Shown: positions 1-10,412, counted from the stretch's first letter. The stretch: 64,000 bases of DNA from Vibrio sp. 99-70-13A1 (GCF_013114625.1 NZ_VTXD01000024.1:1-64000); one strand, 5' to 3'. Translations and numbers: made by a program. The notes: a model not told the origin generated them from the letters alone.

Positions 1-42
1 GAATATACGGATAAATATTAATTTTAAAAATAGGATTTGACT

Positions 43-930
43 ATGGAAGAGTTAGAGGATTGGCAGGCAATAGCTTCTGCCCTTCCTGATCTTGTCTTTG
101 TACTGACAGACTCAGGAAGATACGCAGAGATTTTAGGTGGAGAAAGCCCCGAACAATTTCATAATGCAGTGAACTTAAAAGGCATGAGTTTGTATGATGT
201 GTTACCAGAACACAAAGCTGATTGGTTTGTGAATCGGATCAATGAAACGCTTAATGCTGACAAGCTTATGATATACGAGTATTCATTATCAGCTTACGAT
301 GTTGAAGGCGTTGATGCCGTTTCCGGCCCCGATGGAGAGCTAAGATTTGAAGGTCGTGTTTGTCCTCTCAAAACAACCCGCTACGGTGAGAAAGCTGTTG
401 TATGGGTTGCACGGAATATTTCCGAGCGCTATGAACTTGAGCAACAACTTATCTATCAATCCGAGTTTGATCCCCTCACTAACGCATTGAACCGTAGAAA
501 GCTCTTTAAATGTCTTGATGATTCGCTGCTCTCTTTCAAACGGCATAAAATAAACTCAAGCTTTATATTAATTGATATCGACAACTTTAAAGCCGTCAAT
601 GATAATTTAGGACACCAGGCTGGAGACAAAGTTATCTGCGATTTGGTTGCTTTATGCCAATCTGAACTCAAAGAATCCGATCTATTTGGCAGGATTGGTG
701 GCGATGAATTTGGAATCATCTATCGCGGTACTCATAACGCTGCACTTAAATTCTCCAACTACCTACGTGAACTCGTCGTTAGCATGACAAGTGAACAGCA
801 TATAAGTATGAGCGTTGGGATCAGTCAATTTCAATTGGATGATGAGACGATTGATCAAGTCTATCAACGATCAGATATTGCCCTATATAAATCGAAGCGT
901 GCTGGGAAAAACATTTCTACACTTATGTAA
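43..930 (+). CDS. PAS-GGDEF diguanylate cyclase
   Basis: Predicted diguanylate cyclase that makes c-di-GMP from two GTP. An N-terminal PAS-like sensor (about residues 8-130) is followed by a GGDEF domain with an intact GGDEF signature at residues 219-223 and the usual N-terminal DPLTNALNRR and DIDNFKAVND stretches. No membrane segment or signal peptide is seen, so it is probably cytoplasmic. The position of the inhibitory I-site (RxxD, five residues before GGDEF) reads KESD, so product inhibition may be weak. I chose the ATG with AGGA seven bases upstream rather than the TTG two codons earlier. It faces the cellulose operon tail to tail; since cellulose synthase needs c-di-GMP, a link is attractive but is inference. 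Confidence 0.9.
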   Translation: MEELEDWQAIASALPDLVFVLTDSGRYAEILGGESPEQFHNAVNLKGMSLYDVLPEHKADWFVNRINETLNADKLMIYEYSLSAYDVEGVDAVSGPDGELRFEGRVCPLKTTRYGEKAVVWVARNISERYELEQQLIYQSEFDPLTNALNRRKLFKCLDDSLLSFKRHKINSSFILIDIDNFKAVNDNLGHQAGDKVICDLVALCQSELKESDLFGRIGGDEFGIIYRGTHNAALKFSNYLRELVVSMTSEQHISMSVGISQFQLDDETIDQVYQRSDIALYKSKRAGKNISTLM

Positions 931-940
931 CCTTTTATTC

Positions 941-978
941 GCCATTAATGGGGTTGCACAAGAACAACCATTAATGGC
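941..978. repeat. Inverted repeat between convergent genes
   Basis: Arms GCCATTAATGG and CCATTAATGGC are perfect complements separated by 16 bases that can themselves pair partly (GGTTG with CAAC). It lies between the diguanylate cyclase and the last gene of the cellulose operon, where both transcripts should end. No T-run follows on either strand, so it is not a textbook intrinsic terminator. Confidence 0.5.
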
Positions 979-1010
979 GCTAGATTACTGACTTAAAGTC
1001 GATGGATTAC

Positions 1011-3527
1011 TTAAGGAAAATTAAACTTATTCCTTTGTATTAACCACTTGTGACTCCAATCCATAGGTGCAGCGCTGTACGCTCTTTCGACCGTGGCACT
1101 CAGTTCTCTTGAGGGAAGTGTATAATCCAACCTTTCACTGACAGTTGCTAAACTTTCAATTTCTTCGGTTGTAAGTTGCCTTGATGCGAATAGCAGTGCA
1201 TTTAAATAAACCGTTGATGACTCTGAGAAATTATCCGTATCAGTAAGAAGCCTGATCGGGCTGTCATCAAGTGTCCAATTAGCTAGCACTGTTTGAGAGT
1301 TAGCCTCAGCGGTATGAACTAGCTTTCCATCAATATAGAGTTTATATAAGTGCCCATTTATTTCTGAGATAACAAAGCTAAAAGCGATTCGATGCCAAGT
1401 ATCTGGGAGGATTTCACCATAGTATCCACCAGCACTGGTTTTACCAATAGTTGCATACTGACCGTCGTTACCATCATTATTTTCCAGTTGAAGGTACAAC
1501 TCTGGTGCATCATCCAGTGTATTTGCCGATAAAAGAGCACTATATTTATTATCTTTAAGGCTATTTGAAGGCCAGTAAGCATCGAATACCAACGTAAAGT
1601 GCGTTCCTTCAACCGAGTTATGGATTAATTCTAATGTCGCCTCCTTAGACTCAAGAGAATCTAGACGGATAACTTGACCAATTTCATTATCTGGTAAATC
1701 AGAAATTCCAAACTCTTGAGTTGTACCGCAACTCACCGGAATAGCCTCATCGGTACATATATCTGTCAGTTGTGCGCCATCAACATCTACCAATAGTAAG
1801 ACTGCAGGAGCAGTATCGCCGCCATCAGAAACTAAAGCGCTCGAGGTATTAAATTGCCAGACAGTGACGGGGTCGATGTAGCCATCGCATCCAGGTAGCA
1901 ATTCTTCTTTGTCAAAAAAATAACATTGTCCAGTTCTATATCTCGCATAAGAATCCAGTAGATACCAAGACTCCCCAACAAACTCGATGTCTTCTCTGGT
2001 GAATGGGGGTGTTTCAAAAAACAACTCTGGATTAAATGCAGCCCCTTTAAACAACGCAAGCGTATAAGTGTCGTTGAGTCGGAATTCCTCAGAATCCATA
2101 TCAAGTCCGGAATAAACCAAATTTATTGTGGCTTCTACATCACCTTCTCCTCGATCTATCCAATTGTTTTTCAAATTGAATAGTTCTGAGCCAGTGACCT
2201 CAACTTTGTAGACAGAATTGAACCCAGGTGTATTTGATGTTTGGCGTTCAACAGGAAACATTTGATGGAAATCTTCTTGAGTCATTGCCCCTAATGACCA
2301 ACTCTGACCATCGACTTCCTCCGTATCAAATAGAGCTGCATCTATCGAATTATCTACGTGTGATGATGCATCATGTAACACTTCCATAATTTTTGTACTG
2401 TCCGCGAAATCATACGCTATTGCTATTTCAGTGCTGGCATCTGGCGCATACTCCCCCATTATTTTGTCGATGGCATCCTTCACTTCTTGGTCGGTATCAT
2501 CGTCTTCTAAAATGCCAATATTGTTAGCATTATATTCTCCATACAGACCAAAGTTATGCGAGACGACTTGTTTATTTTCTGTGTTAAAAGTGATTTCAAT
2601 GTCGGTATAACCTTTCGCATTGAAATCTGGCAAGAAGACATCGGTCGAAAAACTTCCGTCATCTTTGTTAATCACGTGAGCATATTGTGGTAGTTCATGG
2701 CTGTGACCACCAAGCACCAAATCAATACCTTCAACATAAGAAAACTCAACCACATCTGTGTCGATTCCTAAATGACTGAGTAACACGATATAGTCAACTT
2801 GATCGCCATAACCATCGATTAATTCTTGTGCTTGCGCAGACCAATCCCAGCGCATAGCGAAATCTTCAATAAAATCCGCGGGAAGTTCGACTTCTTCATC
2901 TAACTCATTCCACGGAGCAGAGGTCAACCCAAGGAAACCAATGTTGATACAGCCAACTTCTGCGATAGCAAAAGACACACCGCTAAAACCAAGTGGGTCA
3001 TCGCCAACATACGTGGTATTTGAGGCTAAAACATTCTGGATATGTTCATCACCATCATCATCTCTTGCATACATGAGTAACTGCTCAGGTCCCCATGCAA
3101 AGTCGTGATTGCCTATTACCCGGTAGTCAAATTTCATCGCCTTTATGGTTTCAGAAACTGCATTACCTTGGCTAAGTTGCTCTGCAACTGTGCCCTTTTC
3201 ATAGTCATCACCACCGTTGGTGAATAAAGTGAACTCATTCTCTTCTTTCGCATTTAGGTAAGCTTTTCTTATCTTGCTAAAATACTGCTCCTCAAAGCCA
3301 AAGTGTCCATGTAGATCGGCAACATGAATGAATCGGACAGTTTGGTTTATGACGTCCGAATTACAGACTCCATATGTACTCACTGGCGCATTGGGAAGTA
3401 CAGGCGTTGGCTCTACCGGTGTAGTTACTGGTACATTAATTACGGTTTCTTCCGGGCTACAACCCAACAAAAATAATAAACCTAGGTAACTCAACTTTTT
3501 TAATATAATTATTTGTTTTTTCATCAT
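1011..3527 (-). CDS. Metallophosphatase/5'-nucleotidase lipoprotein with LamG-like domain
   Basis: Predicted exported nucleotidase of the UshA/YfkN type. The N-terminus is a lipoprotein signal with lipobox LLGC (Cys23). The calcineurin-like metal-binding motifs are clear: DLHGH (71-75), GGDD (105-108), GNHD (139-142), then LLSHLG and GGHSHELP. A 5'-nucleotidase C-terminal domain follows around residues 370-520, and a LamG/concanavalin-A-like domain occupies about 600-800. Such a lectin-type tail suggests binding to a glycan or surface. It starts just after the BcsZ-BcsC stop on the same strand, so it is probably the last gene of the cellulose operon. A role in cellulose metabolism is not known to me. 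The start has no strong ribosome binding site; the second Met is equally possible. Confidence 0.82.
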   Translation of the reverse strand: MMKKQIIILKKLSYLGLLFLLGCSPEETVINVPVTTPVEPTPVLPNAPVSTYGVCNSDVINQTVRFIHVADLHGHFGFEEQYFSKIRKAYLNAKEENEFTLFTNGGDDYEKGTVAEQLSQGNAVSETIKAMKFDYRVIGNHDFAWGPEQLLMYARDDDGDEHIQNVLASNTTYVGDDPLGFSGVSFAIAEVGCINIGFLGLTSAPWNELDEEVELPADFIEDFAMRWDWSAQAQELIDGYGDQVDYIVLLSHLGIDTDVVEFSYVEGIDLVLGGHSHELPQYAHVINKDDGSFSTDVFLPDFNAKGYTDIEITFNTENKQVVSHNFGLYGEYNANNIGILEDDDTDQEVKDAIDKIMGEYAPDASTEIAIAYDFADSTKIMEVLHDASSHVDNSIDAALFDTEEVDGQSWSLGAMTQEDFHQMFPVERQTSNTPGFNSVYKVEVTGSELFNLKNNWIDRGEGDVEATINLVYSGLDMDSEEFRLNDTYTLALFKGAAFNPELFFETPPFTREDIEFVGESWYLLDSYARYRTGQCYFFDKEELLPGCDGYIDPVTVWQFNTSSALVSDGGDTAPAVLLLVDVDGAQLTDICTDEAIPVSCGTTQEFGISDLPDNEIGQVIRLDSLESKEATLELIHNSVEGTHFTLVFDAYWPSNSLKDNKYSALLSANTLDDAPELYLQLENNDGNDGQYATIGKTSAGGYYGEILPDTWHRIAFSFVISEINGHLYKLYIDGKLVHTAEANSQTVLANWTLDDSPIRLLTDTDNFSESSTVYLNALLFASRQLTTEEIESLATVSERLDYTLPSRELSATVERAYSAAPMDWSHKWLIQRNKFNFP

Positions 3528-3535
3528 AATAACTA

Positions 3536-6500
3536 CTAATAATAATCTGAATACATTTCCATCGGACGATGTTGTAATTTCACAATCATTTCCGTCGGTT
3601 TAAAATCGTATCGAATGTTAATTTGCAATCGACTTGGTAGGTAGTCTGTCGAAATGTTTTGGCTTGCATATGCACCCAAAGTCCATTGGTTAGACAGCCT
3701 ATATTCGGTGTAAATTTCCAAGAGCCCACTCAAACCATGGGAGGTTTCAGGCTCTGTATCCTCTTGATAAACAGAGTCAAATTTCGCGGAACTATATGAC
3801 ATCCCAACTCTTCCACCGTAACTCCATTGGTAGCTGTCACGTTTAAAGTAGCTTAGGTTGATTGGTAAAGAATAAAATGACTGTGGACTGTAGTAGTTGC
3901 CATAACCCATTTTTAATATGTCTAGGTTCTTCTCGTATTGCATATAAAACAATCCAGCACCTACAGATAATATGTCGGATTCTGATTCATCAAGTACATG
4001 ATACCCACCTACCATTCCAGCAAATTTCTTATTATCCGCCACATTGACACCGGTTATTGAGTAATACTCACCAAAAGCCCATACACCCGAATCTGCTTTT
4101 TCATTACTCCAAGAAACGGACAGTGACGGTCCCATTCTCGTGATACCTCCAAACTCCCCTTTTTGGTCATCTTGTGAGATTCGAATACCAGAATAGGCAA
4201 CGTAATCCGTGCTGTAAGGTCTTTTCGAAAAACTGGCTTGGTAAGAGAAGCCCCCAAATTCTGTATTTGCTTTTACCCCTCCGAACCAATCTTCAAAGAC
4301 AAAGCCAATGGGTGACGAACCAATATCTACAGCCCATGAATCGGCTTGCCAAGCCAAAGATAGTGATTGCCCGACACCCTTAGTACTAAACGAATCTTCA
4401 GAACCGTAGTAAGTCAATTCTCGGCTATCTAAATAAACATTCTCAGTTCTTACTTTTAAATGTCCTTCATACTTAGGGAGCCCGATACTGAATTCAATTG
4501 GAGAGATAATTGTCCAGCCTTTGCTCGGAATATGCACGGACTCAGTTCCAGCAATGATGTAACTCAGACGACTTTCTTTATAGTCTGCAAGCGTACTTTC
4601 CAGATCATTGATCATCCATTGATTCGTGCTGTCCTGCACTCCTGATTCTACAGCTTGAGAATTGACAGCTAACGCAGCATTCGCATATTTTACAGCCAGA
4701 TCTTTGTCGTCAACTTGATGAGCAGCCTCATGTAATGTCCAATAGTGAAATGCGCTAAGGTCATAATTACTGCTTATGTTCGACAACAAGTTAATATCTT
4801 CTTGCTTACCTGAATTTATTGCTAATTCATAGAGACCAACAAATTCTTCTAAAGATAACTCCTGCTGTTTTGAATAGAGATAGTTCACCACATCAGAGCT
4901 ATATTCATTATTACGCTCAGCAAAAGCCACCAGCTCACTGCTTAGGTTAACAATACCCTTACGATCAATAGCAATAAGTGAATCTAGTGCCTGTTTGGTA
5001 CTTCCTTCATTTTCAAGATTAAGGCTTAAGAAATATTGATGACGAGCATCAATCGTTGGAATATTGCCGCTCCTAATTAAATATTCATTAACGATAGTTT
5101 GATGCTTCTCGCTATCTCCAATTTCAAATGCAATATAAGAAGCAAGTTCCAATTCGGATTGACTCAATTCATTGAGCTTTACATTCTTTAGCCATTCTAT
5201 CGGTTGTTTTAAATAACCAAACTCCATGGCAAGTGAAAAGCCAACCTTATAATCTGAGACCATAAGTTCATCTAAATACTCTTCTAACTCATCACCGACG
5301 ATCTGACGATCTGTGATAATTCCCCTGTGATACGCTAAACGTACCCTAGTTTGTTCTTGTTCATCTACATACTCGATAAGTGCGAGGGCTGATTCCCACT
5401 CATTATTCCCTGTGAGGTAGTAGAAATAAGCCTGACCGCTTTCCTGATTTTTATTACGTTGATGCTGTTTATGCATAAATGAATCAGCGAGATCCTTCTG
5501 TCCAAACGCGATTAAACGTTCAGAAAGATCTTTGATGACCCACGGCTGAGCCATCGGCCCATTTTGAACGAAACGTAAGTATTCTTTGAATGGTTCATCA
5601 CTAGGGTATGTACCGGCTGAATCTAATCTTCCAAGTAAATAACGTAGAGTAATTTCTTCTTCATACTTACGAACCAACTTTCTTTCCTGACGCTTTAGGT
5701 ATGTGAACGCAGACAGTTCTGACTCTACGCTCTGAACAGGTCCATAAGTCTGGACCCACAACGTGATAGCCAACTCTGAATCATTGGTCATATTTCGTAC
5801 TCGTTTAGCGTATGAATGAGCTTTCTTTCTTTCACCCTTGAGTACTGCAACCTGAGCTTTAATTAGGTACGAGTGATAAAGGGTAGGATCTACCTTGATT
5901 GCTCGTTCAGCATACTGCATCGCTTGTTGATATTTGGCTTTTTCTAAGGCTTGTTTGGATTGATCAATGTACTCCCAGTACTGGACTGATTTAATATTGA
6001 TATCATAAGCATCGTATTGGTTTGGATTGGATAAAGCTTTAGCTTTCTTGTAGTAAGCCGTGGCACTTTTATATTCGTCTCGATAATATTTGTGCTGAGC
6101 AATTGCCTCTATAATTTCGATATCTTCTGGCCAGCTTTTTAAACTTGCGAGTAAGGTGCTGTAATCAGAGCTTCGGTACTCACCTTTAGATGTTCTCTCA
6201 ACAGCCTGTTTTTTCTTCCTATATAGGGGAACCTCAAGCTTCACTAACTCTTCTTTCCAAAGTCTCTGAGTGGTTTCATTATGTTGCTGGATAGTAAGGC
6301 TTGAAGAATGATAGTTCGCTAACATTGCTACCATCTCAACCTTTTTCTCACTTATTGGGTCCGTCTCTAACTCATCAATTATTGCTAAAGCAGCTCGCTC
6401 ACCAACGTACTGATTTTTGTAAAGATCAAGATACATGGCGATCGCTTCATCACGGTTATAATATCGAGCGATATGCTTGGCTAAATGAAATTTAATTACG

Positions 6501-8179
6501 CCCACATCAGGAAATAAGCGATTAAGTTGACGAAACAACCTCAACGTTTCTTCAGCCATTTCTGGGATATTGGATTTTATGCTGAGATATTCCACTTGCT
6601 GCGTCATTGTCGGGCGAATAGACTTAAATAAAGCTTCATATTCATCAAGTGCTTTTTTGTACGCTTCCGTTTTAACCAAAAGCTGTATTCTATTAAGTCG
6701 GCTTACATCATCGGTGTGAAGGGCAATATATTGCTCAAGTTCAGTGACTCGCTTGTATTGCCCGTATTCCTTCATTTTACCGATAATTTCATTTACCAAA
6801 TCAAAGTAATTATTTCTCATCGCCCAACGGGCTCGTGCATACAAAGCATCTGGACTTTTAGGCTCGACAGCTAACCATTTATTTGTGGCATCAGCCACCA
6901 GACTGTCTATGTGATGTAATTCCCCTATAACTATTTTAGTTTGCAGCCATTTGGGTACATTATTATAGAGGCTAGTAAGCTCAGTAAAACCTTTGACTAG
7001 CTCTTCATTCTCTTCAACAAAGTTGTGTTCCACTACTTCATCAAATGGTTTAATTTCAGCATGATTGTTAAAACTTGAGTGCCACTTAACCGCAAGATCA
7101 CCATCTTGCTCAAAGTAAAAACGTTTTTGATACCAAGCTTTTGAGAACATGGTCAGTACACTATTGTAGTACTCATCTTTCTGGTCTCTTTTCCAATTTT
7201 TATCGATAAATTCAACAAACAATTCTGATGTATCATTACGACCATATTGCTCTAGCAATGGCAACATTGAAGATACAAACCCAACAGGAGCTTCTCCTTG
7301 TTTTTTTCCACTACGGGCATAGGTTTCCTCAGGAACCTGGTTGGGCTTGTTCAACTCTTTATGAATCCATTTATAAAGACTGAGTAGCTCTTTACGACCT
7401 TCCATACCCTCAGGCATCATACCTGCCCAAAGGTAGTTTCTTATGGCATCGTAACTGCCTAAATCACTCGTCTCATCTGAGTAGGTATAAGCGCTTCCAT
7501 CGTAAAGAACCCAATCAGGAGCGACACCTTTCTTTTGAGTCGAAAGTAGTAGATCAAGCGAACTATCGTACAGTTTCTGCCATTGTTGTGATTGCTCCCC
7601 CTGCATGAATTTGGTCATAATAGGCAGCACCAAATAGCTAGGATTAAGTTTAATAACCCTGCCATCTTGCTTAATAAAACCATGCTTACCCGGCAGCAAA
7701 TAAAGCTCGTCACCAAAGCTATAAGTCTCTTCATTAAGAATCCTCATCGCAAGCAGGTAACCTAAGTTTTGGTAGTAAGTATCGTTCCATAATCTACCAG
7801 CTTCAATCAAGGTATAAGCAAACCAAAGATCGGCATCAGAGGCTGAATTTGCATCAAGCACAGCGTAATTCTTGCGGTCTTCACGCCCCCACAACCAAGC
7901 AGGCAACCTACCTGTCAGATCGCCTCCCGCTAATTCAACCCGCGTCCAGTTGAGCAAGTCATCAAACATCTGCTTGTCATTAGCGACCAAAGCAAAAAAC
8001 ATAGCGTAAGACTGCCCTTCAGAGGTTGTGATCGATTTTTTTGATGAGCCATCAATCACTCGCCCCTGTGAGATATAAACCTCTTTAAAAGTGTTCCAAT
8101 CTGCCCACGCGCCCGGTTGAGGGCTTGCCAATACAACACATGAAAACACCAAGCTGGTTATTGCACCTAAAAGCCTCAT
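3536..8179 (-). CDS. bcsZ-bcsC: Fused periplasmic cellulase (BcsZ, GH8) and cellulose exporter (BcsC)
   Basis: One open frame of about 1547 residues joins two normally separate proteins. After a signal peptide (MRLLGAITSLVFSCVVLA), residues of about 25-350 form a GH8 endoglucanase with the expected general acid (Glu54 in TTSEGQ) and base (Asp244 in SYDAIR), close to the E. coli BcsZ positions. A long helical TPR-type region (about 400-1180) follows, then a C-terminal beta-barrel of the BcsC type (about 1220-1547). In other bacteria BcsZ trims glucan in the periplasm and BcsC carries it across the outer membrane. I chose the ATG with AAGGA upstream, two bases before the bcsB stop, over an earlier GTG that overlaps bcsB. 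No frameshift or stop separates the halves. Confidence 0.9.
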   Translation of the reverse strand: MRLLGAITSLVFSCVVLASPQPGAWADWNTFKEVYISQGRVIDGSSKKSITTSEGQSYAMFFALVANDKQMFDDLLNWTRVELAGGDLTGRLPAWLWGREDRKNYAVLDANSASDADLWFAYTLIEAGRLWNDTYYQNLGYLLAMRILNEETYSFGDELYLLPGKHGFIKQDGRVIKLNPSYLVLPIMTKFMQGEQSQQWQKLYDSSLDLLLSTQKKGVAPDWVLYDGSAYTYSDETSDLGSYDAIRNYLWAGMMPEGMEGRKELLSLYKWIHKELNKPNQVPEETYARSGKKQGEAPVGFVSSMLPLLEQYGRNDTSELFVEFIDKNWKRDQKDEYYNSVLTMFSKAWYQKRFYFEQDGDLAVKWHSSFNNHAEIKPFDEVVEHNFVEENEELVKGFTELTSLYNNVPKWLQTKIVIGELHHIDSLVADATNKWLAVEPKSPDALYARARWAMRNNYFDLVNEIIGKMKEYGQYKRVTELEQYIALHTDDVSRLNRIQLLVKTEAYKKALDEYEALFKSIRPTMTQQVEYLSIKSNIPEMAEETLRLFRQLNRLFPDVGVIKFHLAKHIARYYNRDEAIAMYLDLYKNQYVGERAALAIIDELETDPISEKKVEMVAMLANYHSSSLTIQQHNETTQRLWKEELVKLEVPLYRKKKQAVERTSKGEYRSSDYSTLLASLKSWPEDIEIIEAIAQHKYYRDEYKSATAYYKKAKALSNPNQYDAYDINIKSVQYWEYIDQSKQALEKAKYQQAMQYAERAIKVDPTLYHSYLIKAQVAVLKGERKKAHSYAKRVRNMTNDSELAITLWVQTYGPVQSVESELSAFTYLKRQERKLVRKYEEEITLRYLLGRLDSAGTYPSDEPFKEYLRFVQNGPMAQPWVIKDLSERLIAFGQKDLADSFMHKQHQRNKNQESGQAYFYYLTGNNEWESALALIEYVDEQEQTRVRLAYHRGIITDRQIVGDELEEYLDELMVSDYKVGFSLAMEFGYLKQPIEWLKNVKLNELSQSELELASYIAFEIGDSEKHQTIVNEYLIRSGNIPTIDARHQYFLSLNLENEGSTKQALDSLIAIDRKGIVNLSSELVAFAERNNEYSSDVVNYLYSKQQELSLEEFVGLYELAINSGKQEDINLLSNISSNYDLSAFHYWTLHEAAHQVDDKDLAVKYANAALAVNSQAVESGVQDSTNQWMINDLESTLADYKESRLSYIIAGTESVHIPSKGWTIISPIEFSIGLPKYEGHLKVRTENVYLDSRELTYYGSEDSFSTKGVGQSLSLAWQADSWAVDIGSSPIGFVFEDWFGGVKANTEFGGFSYQASFSKRPYSTDYVAYSGIRISQDDQKGEFGGITRMGPSLSVSWSNEKADSGVWAFGEYYSITGVNVADNKKFAGMVGGYHVLDESESDILSVGAGLFYMQYEKNLDILKMGYGNYYSPQSFYSLPINLSYFKRDSYQWSYGGRVGMSYSSAKFDSVYQEDTEPETSHGLSGLLEIYTEYRLSNQWTLGAYASQNISTDYLPSRLQINIRYDFKPTEMIVKLQHRPMEMYSDYY

Positions 8180-8180
8180 G

Positions 8181-10412
8181 CTAGTCTTCCTTATGCGTCT
8201 CACGCATGCGCAACCTTGCTTGACGATTTAGCCAACGCCATATCATCGCCGATAACACACTCACCAACAGAATCGCCATTATTGCCATTACAAATGGGAA
8301 GCGAGAAAGGTGATACCAGATAAGGTTTACAATCGATAATTCTCCCACATGATAGGTCGAACCAAGGTTGTACCCATTAGTATCGTATGGCGTAAGCGTA
8401 ACCACAGCCCCCTTAACAAGATCGAGTCTTTCTTCTAGTGCTACACCTAAAAGCTGCAAAGACATCGAAGTTCGACCGGAAAGAAGTGTGACGGTTCGCA
8501 TTGGTGATATAGGCGACTCAAACATAGAAACTGAAGCAAATGTGCCACGCGTTGTGATTCTTGATGATACCGTTGGCTCTACATAATCCTTGGTAAATGC
8601 TTCGTCACTCAAATCATCGTTTTGTGAGTTATAGGTGGAATCCATCGCCACCTCGTTTTCTTTCGACTTCACAAATGTGAGTAGGGAGTTTTCATCTTCA
8701 ATAATGCTCGTGACACCAACACCCATGACCAGGATGTCTTTGTCTTGTAACTCATTAAAATCCCACTCGGTAGCTAAAGTAAAACGATGAGCAGGAAGAC
8801 CAGTATTAGCCGAAATTCGACCCAGAGTTTCGAGCAGCAATTGCACTTCTGCGGTATCAGTAGGGTCACCAATAATCACAGCGGTTTCCGATAAATCTGC
8901 CATTCGTGAATAAGGAAAACCCGACTGAGCAAAGCTCTGAGTATCTGGCATCTTTTTGTAGTGTGAATACCCGGTGAAATCGATCGTGGAATCCCCATCG
9001 ATAGAGGCATAGAGATCAATAGGTTTCACGTTGCCAATACACATCTCTTCGTTGAGACGAGCGATGTCAAATCGAAACGAAAGTAAGTTATCTGTCTCTG
9101 TTTTAGCACCTGGAATACCTAGGGTTTCTTTATTAATATTTTTCGTGCCTAACGGATCAAACCAAACTGATGATTGAGCGATCTCTTGCTCATTTTGCAG
9201 CGGATAGGCTTGAATAAACTTGTTATTGATCAGAACGTTTAACCGCGAGCCATTCGCACTCTCACTCGGTGGAGAATATCGATATTGGAAATCAAGAGGC
9301 ACTGAAGCTGCATTCCACGTAAATAAATCCGGTGGAAGCGTAAAATTAAGATCAATACTATAAAGCGATGGGCCACTGATATTCAGCTGTTCGCGGTAGT
9401 CAAGCAGCTCTTTTAGTTGCACTGGGCGCTCTGTCGTCAACCAGTTTGGGGCATCATATGGTGTTCTTGTTTTAAGCTCTTCTACTTTTTCAATGTAAAC
9501 AAAATCCCCAGACATCAACTGCTTACTGCTGATTAAGCCTGATGCTGCTACAGCTAATTGCTCTACATCTTTACCCAAAACCAAAAGCATTTTCTTATTC
9601 GGGTTCTCAGGGTTTGTAACCATCTGTACCGTTGGTTGATGAATTTTAGGTAAGTGCGATAAAAAACGAGGCTTAGATTTATTGGTTGCGAAAACTAGCG
9701 TATGTTGATCTTCTGACAGCTCTCTAGATACTGGGAACGCTACGTTTCTCCATCCAGCATGACTAGCAAAATAGTTAGTTACTATTGCTGCTGAACGCAA
9801 TTCTTCAATGCCAAACTGTGCAGGGATCACGACTGGGATTTCAATGTCTCTTGTATCACGGTAGTCAACAAATGGTGCGGGTAATAAGCTTAGTTCACTT
9901 GCCAGTGAGATATCTTTAACGGACAGTTCAATACGGCTAGATGACCCTAGCTCCCACCATTCAAGATGTGAGCCTTGGTCAGGACAAACAATTTTACCAA
10001 TCATCTGCAACCTAAGCTCATTGTGGTCTTCAAAGAATAAGCCATCGAGGTCAACGACTTTGCTGAGCATTCGAGTCGTATCTTCGTTCTGCATCTCGAT
10101 GACATCCATCAACTCATTGTTTAAATAAACCTTAATCTGGCTGATATTGTTTTGGAATGCAGGAGACGGCAAAAAGTCCAAGTGTAATTTACCTCCTATC
10201 ACAATTTGATCCAGTCTCGAACCGAAAAACAGCGAATATTGGCTTCCGTTCCCCACGACAGTGATGGAGCGTGAACCATTCAACTCTTCAAATGTATATG
10301 TTGTTACTTCAACATCAGGGCCCTCTATCTCCACCGCATCACTCGCCATTGCAAAACCAGAGAATAGGTTGAAAAACAGAATCAATAATATCGGAAAGCT
10401 AGTTAGTCTCAT
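8181..10412 (-). CDS. bcsB: Cellulose synthase periplasmic subunit BcsB
   Basis: BcsB is the membrane-anchored periplasmic partner of BcsA that guides the nascent glucan and is needed for activity. The 743-residue product has a signal peptide (MRLTSFPILLILFF), large beta-rich periplasmic domains, and a single C-terminal membrane helix (VMAIMAILLVSVLSAMIW) followed by a short basic tail, which is the BcsB arrangement. The open frame extends 34 codons further upstream into bcsA, but only the chosen ATG places the signal peptide at the start. With it the gene overlaps bcsA by 14 bases, consistent with translational coupling. The length is in the usual BcsB range. Confidence 0.93.
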   Translation of the reverse strand: MRLTSFPILLILFFNLFSGFAMASDAVEIEGPDVEVTTYTFEELNGSRSITVVGNGSQYSLFFGSRLDQIVIGGKLHLDFLPSPAFQNNISQIKVYLNNELMDVIEMQNEDTTRMLSKVVDLDGLFFEDHNELRLQMIGKIVCPDQGSHLEWWELGSSSRIELSVKDISLASELSLLPAPFVDYRDTRDIEIPVVIPAQFGIEELRSAAIVTNYFASHAGWRNVAFPVSRELSEDQHTLVFATNKSKPRFLSHLPKIHQPTVQMVTNPENPNKKMLLVLGKDVEQLAVAASGLISSKQLMSGDFVYIEKVEELKTRTPYDAPNWLTTERPVQLKELLDYREQLNISGPSLYSIDLNFTLPPDLFTWNAASVPLDFQYRYSPPSESANGSRLNVLINNKFIQAYPLQNEQEIAQSSVWFDPLGTKNINKETLGIPGAKTETDNLLSFRFDIARLNEEMCIGNVKPIDLYASIDGDSTIDFTGYSHYKKMPDTQSFAQSGFPYSRMADLSETAVIIGDPTDTAEVQLLLETLGRISANTGLPAHRFTLATEWDFNELQDKDILVMGVGVTSIIEDENSLLTFVKSKENEVAMDSTYNSQNDDLSDEAFTKDYVEPTVSSRITTRGTFASVSMFESPISPMRTVTLLSGRTSMSLQLLGVALEERLDLVKGAVVTLTPYDTNGYNLGSTYHVGELSIVNLIWYHLSRFPFVMAIMAILLVSVLSAMIWRWLNRQARLRMRETHKED

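Noticed and set aside
941..978. Inverted repeat considered as a standard terminator
   Set aside because: No T-run on either strand, so it is listed only as an inverted repeat.
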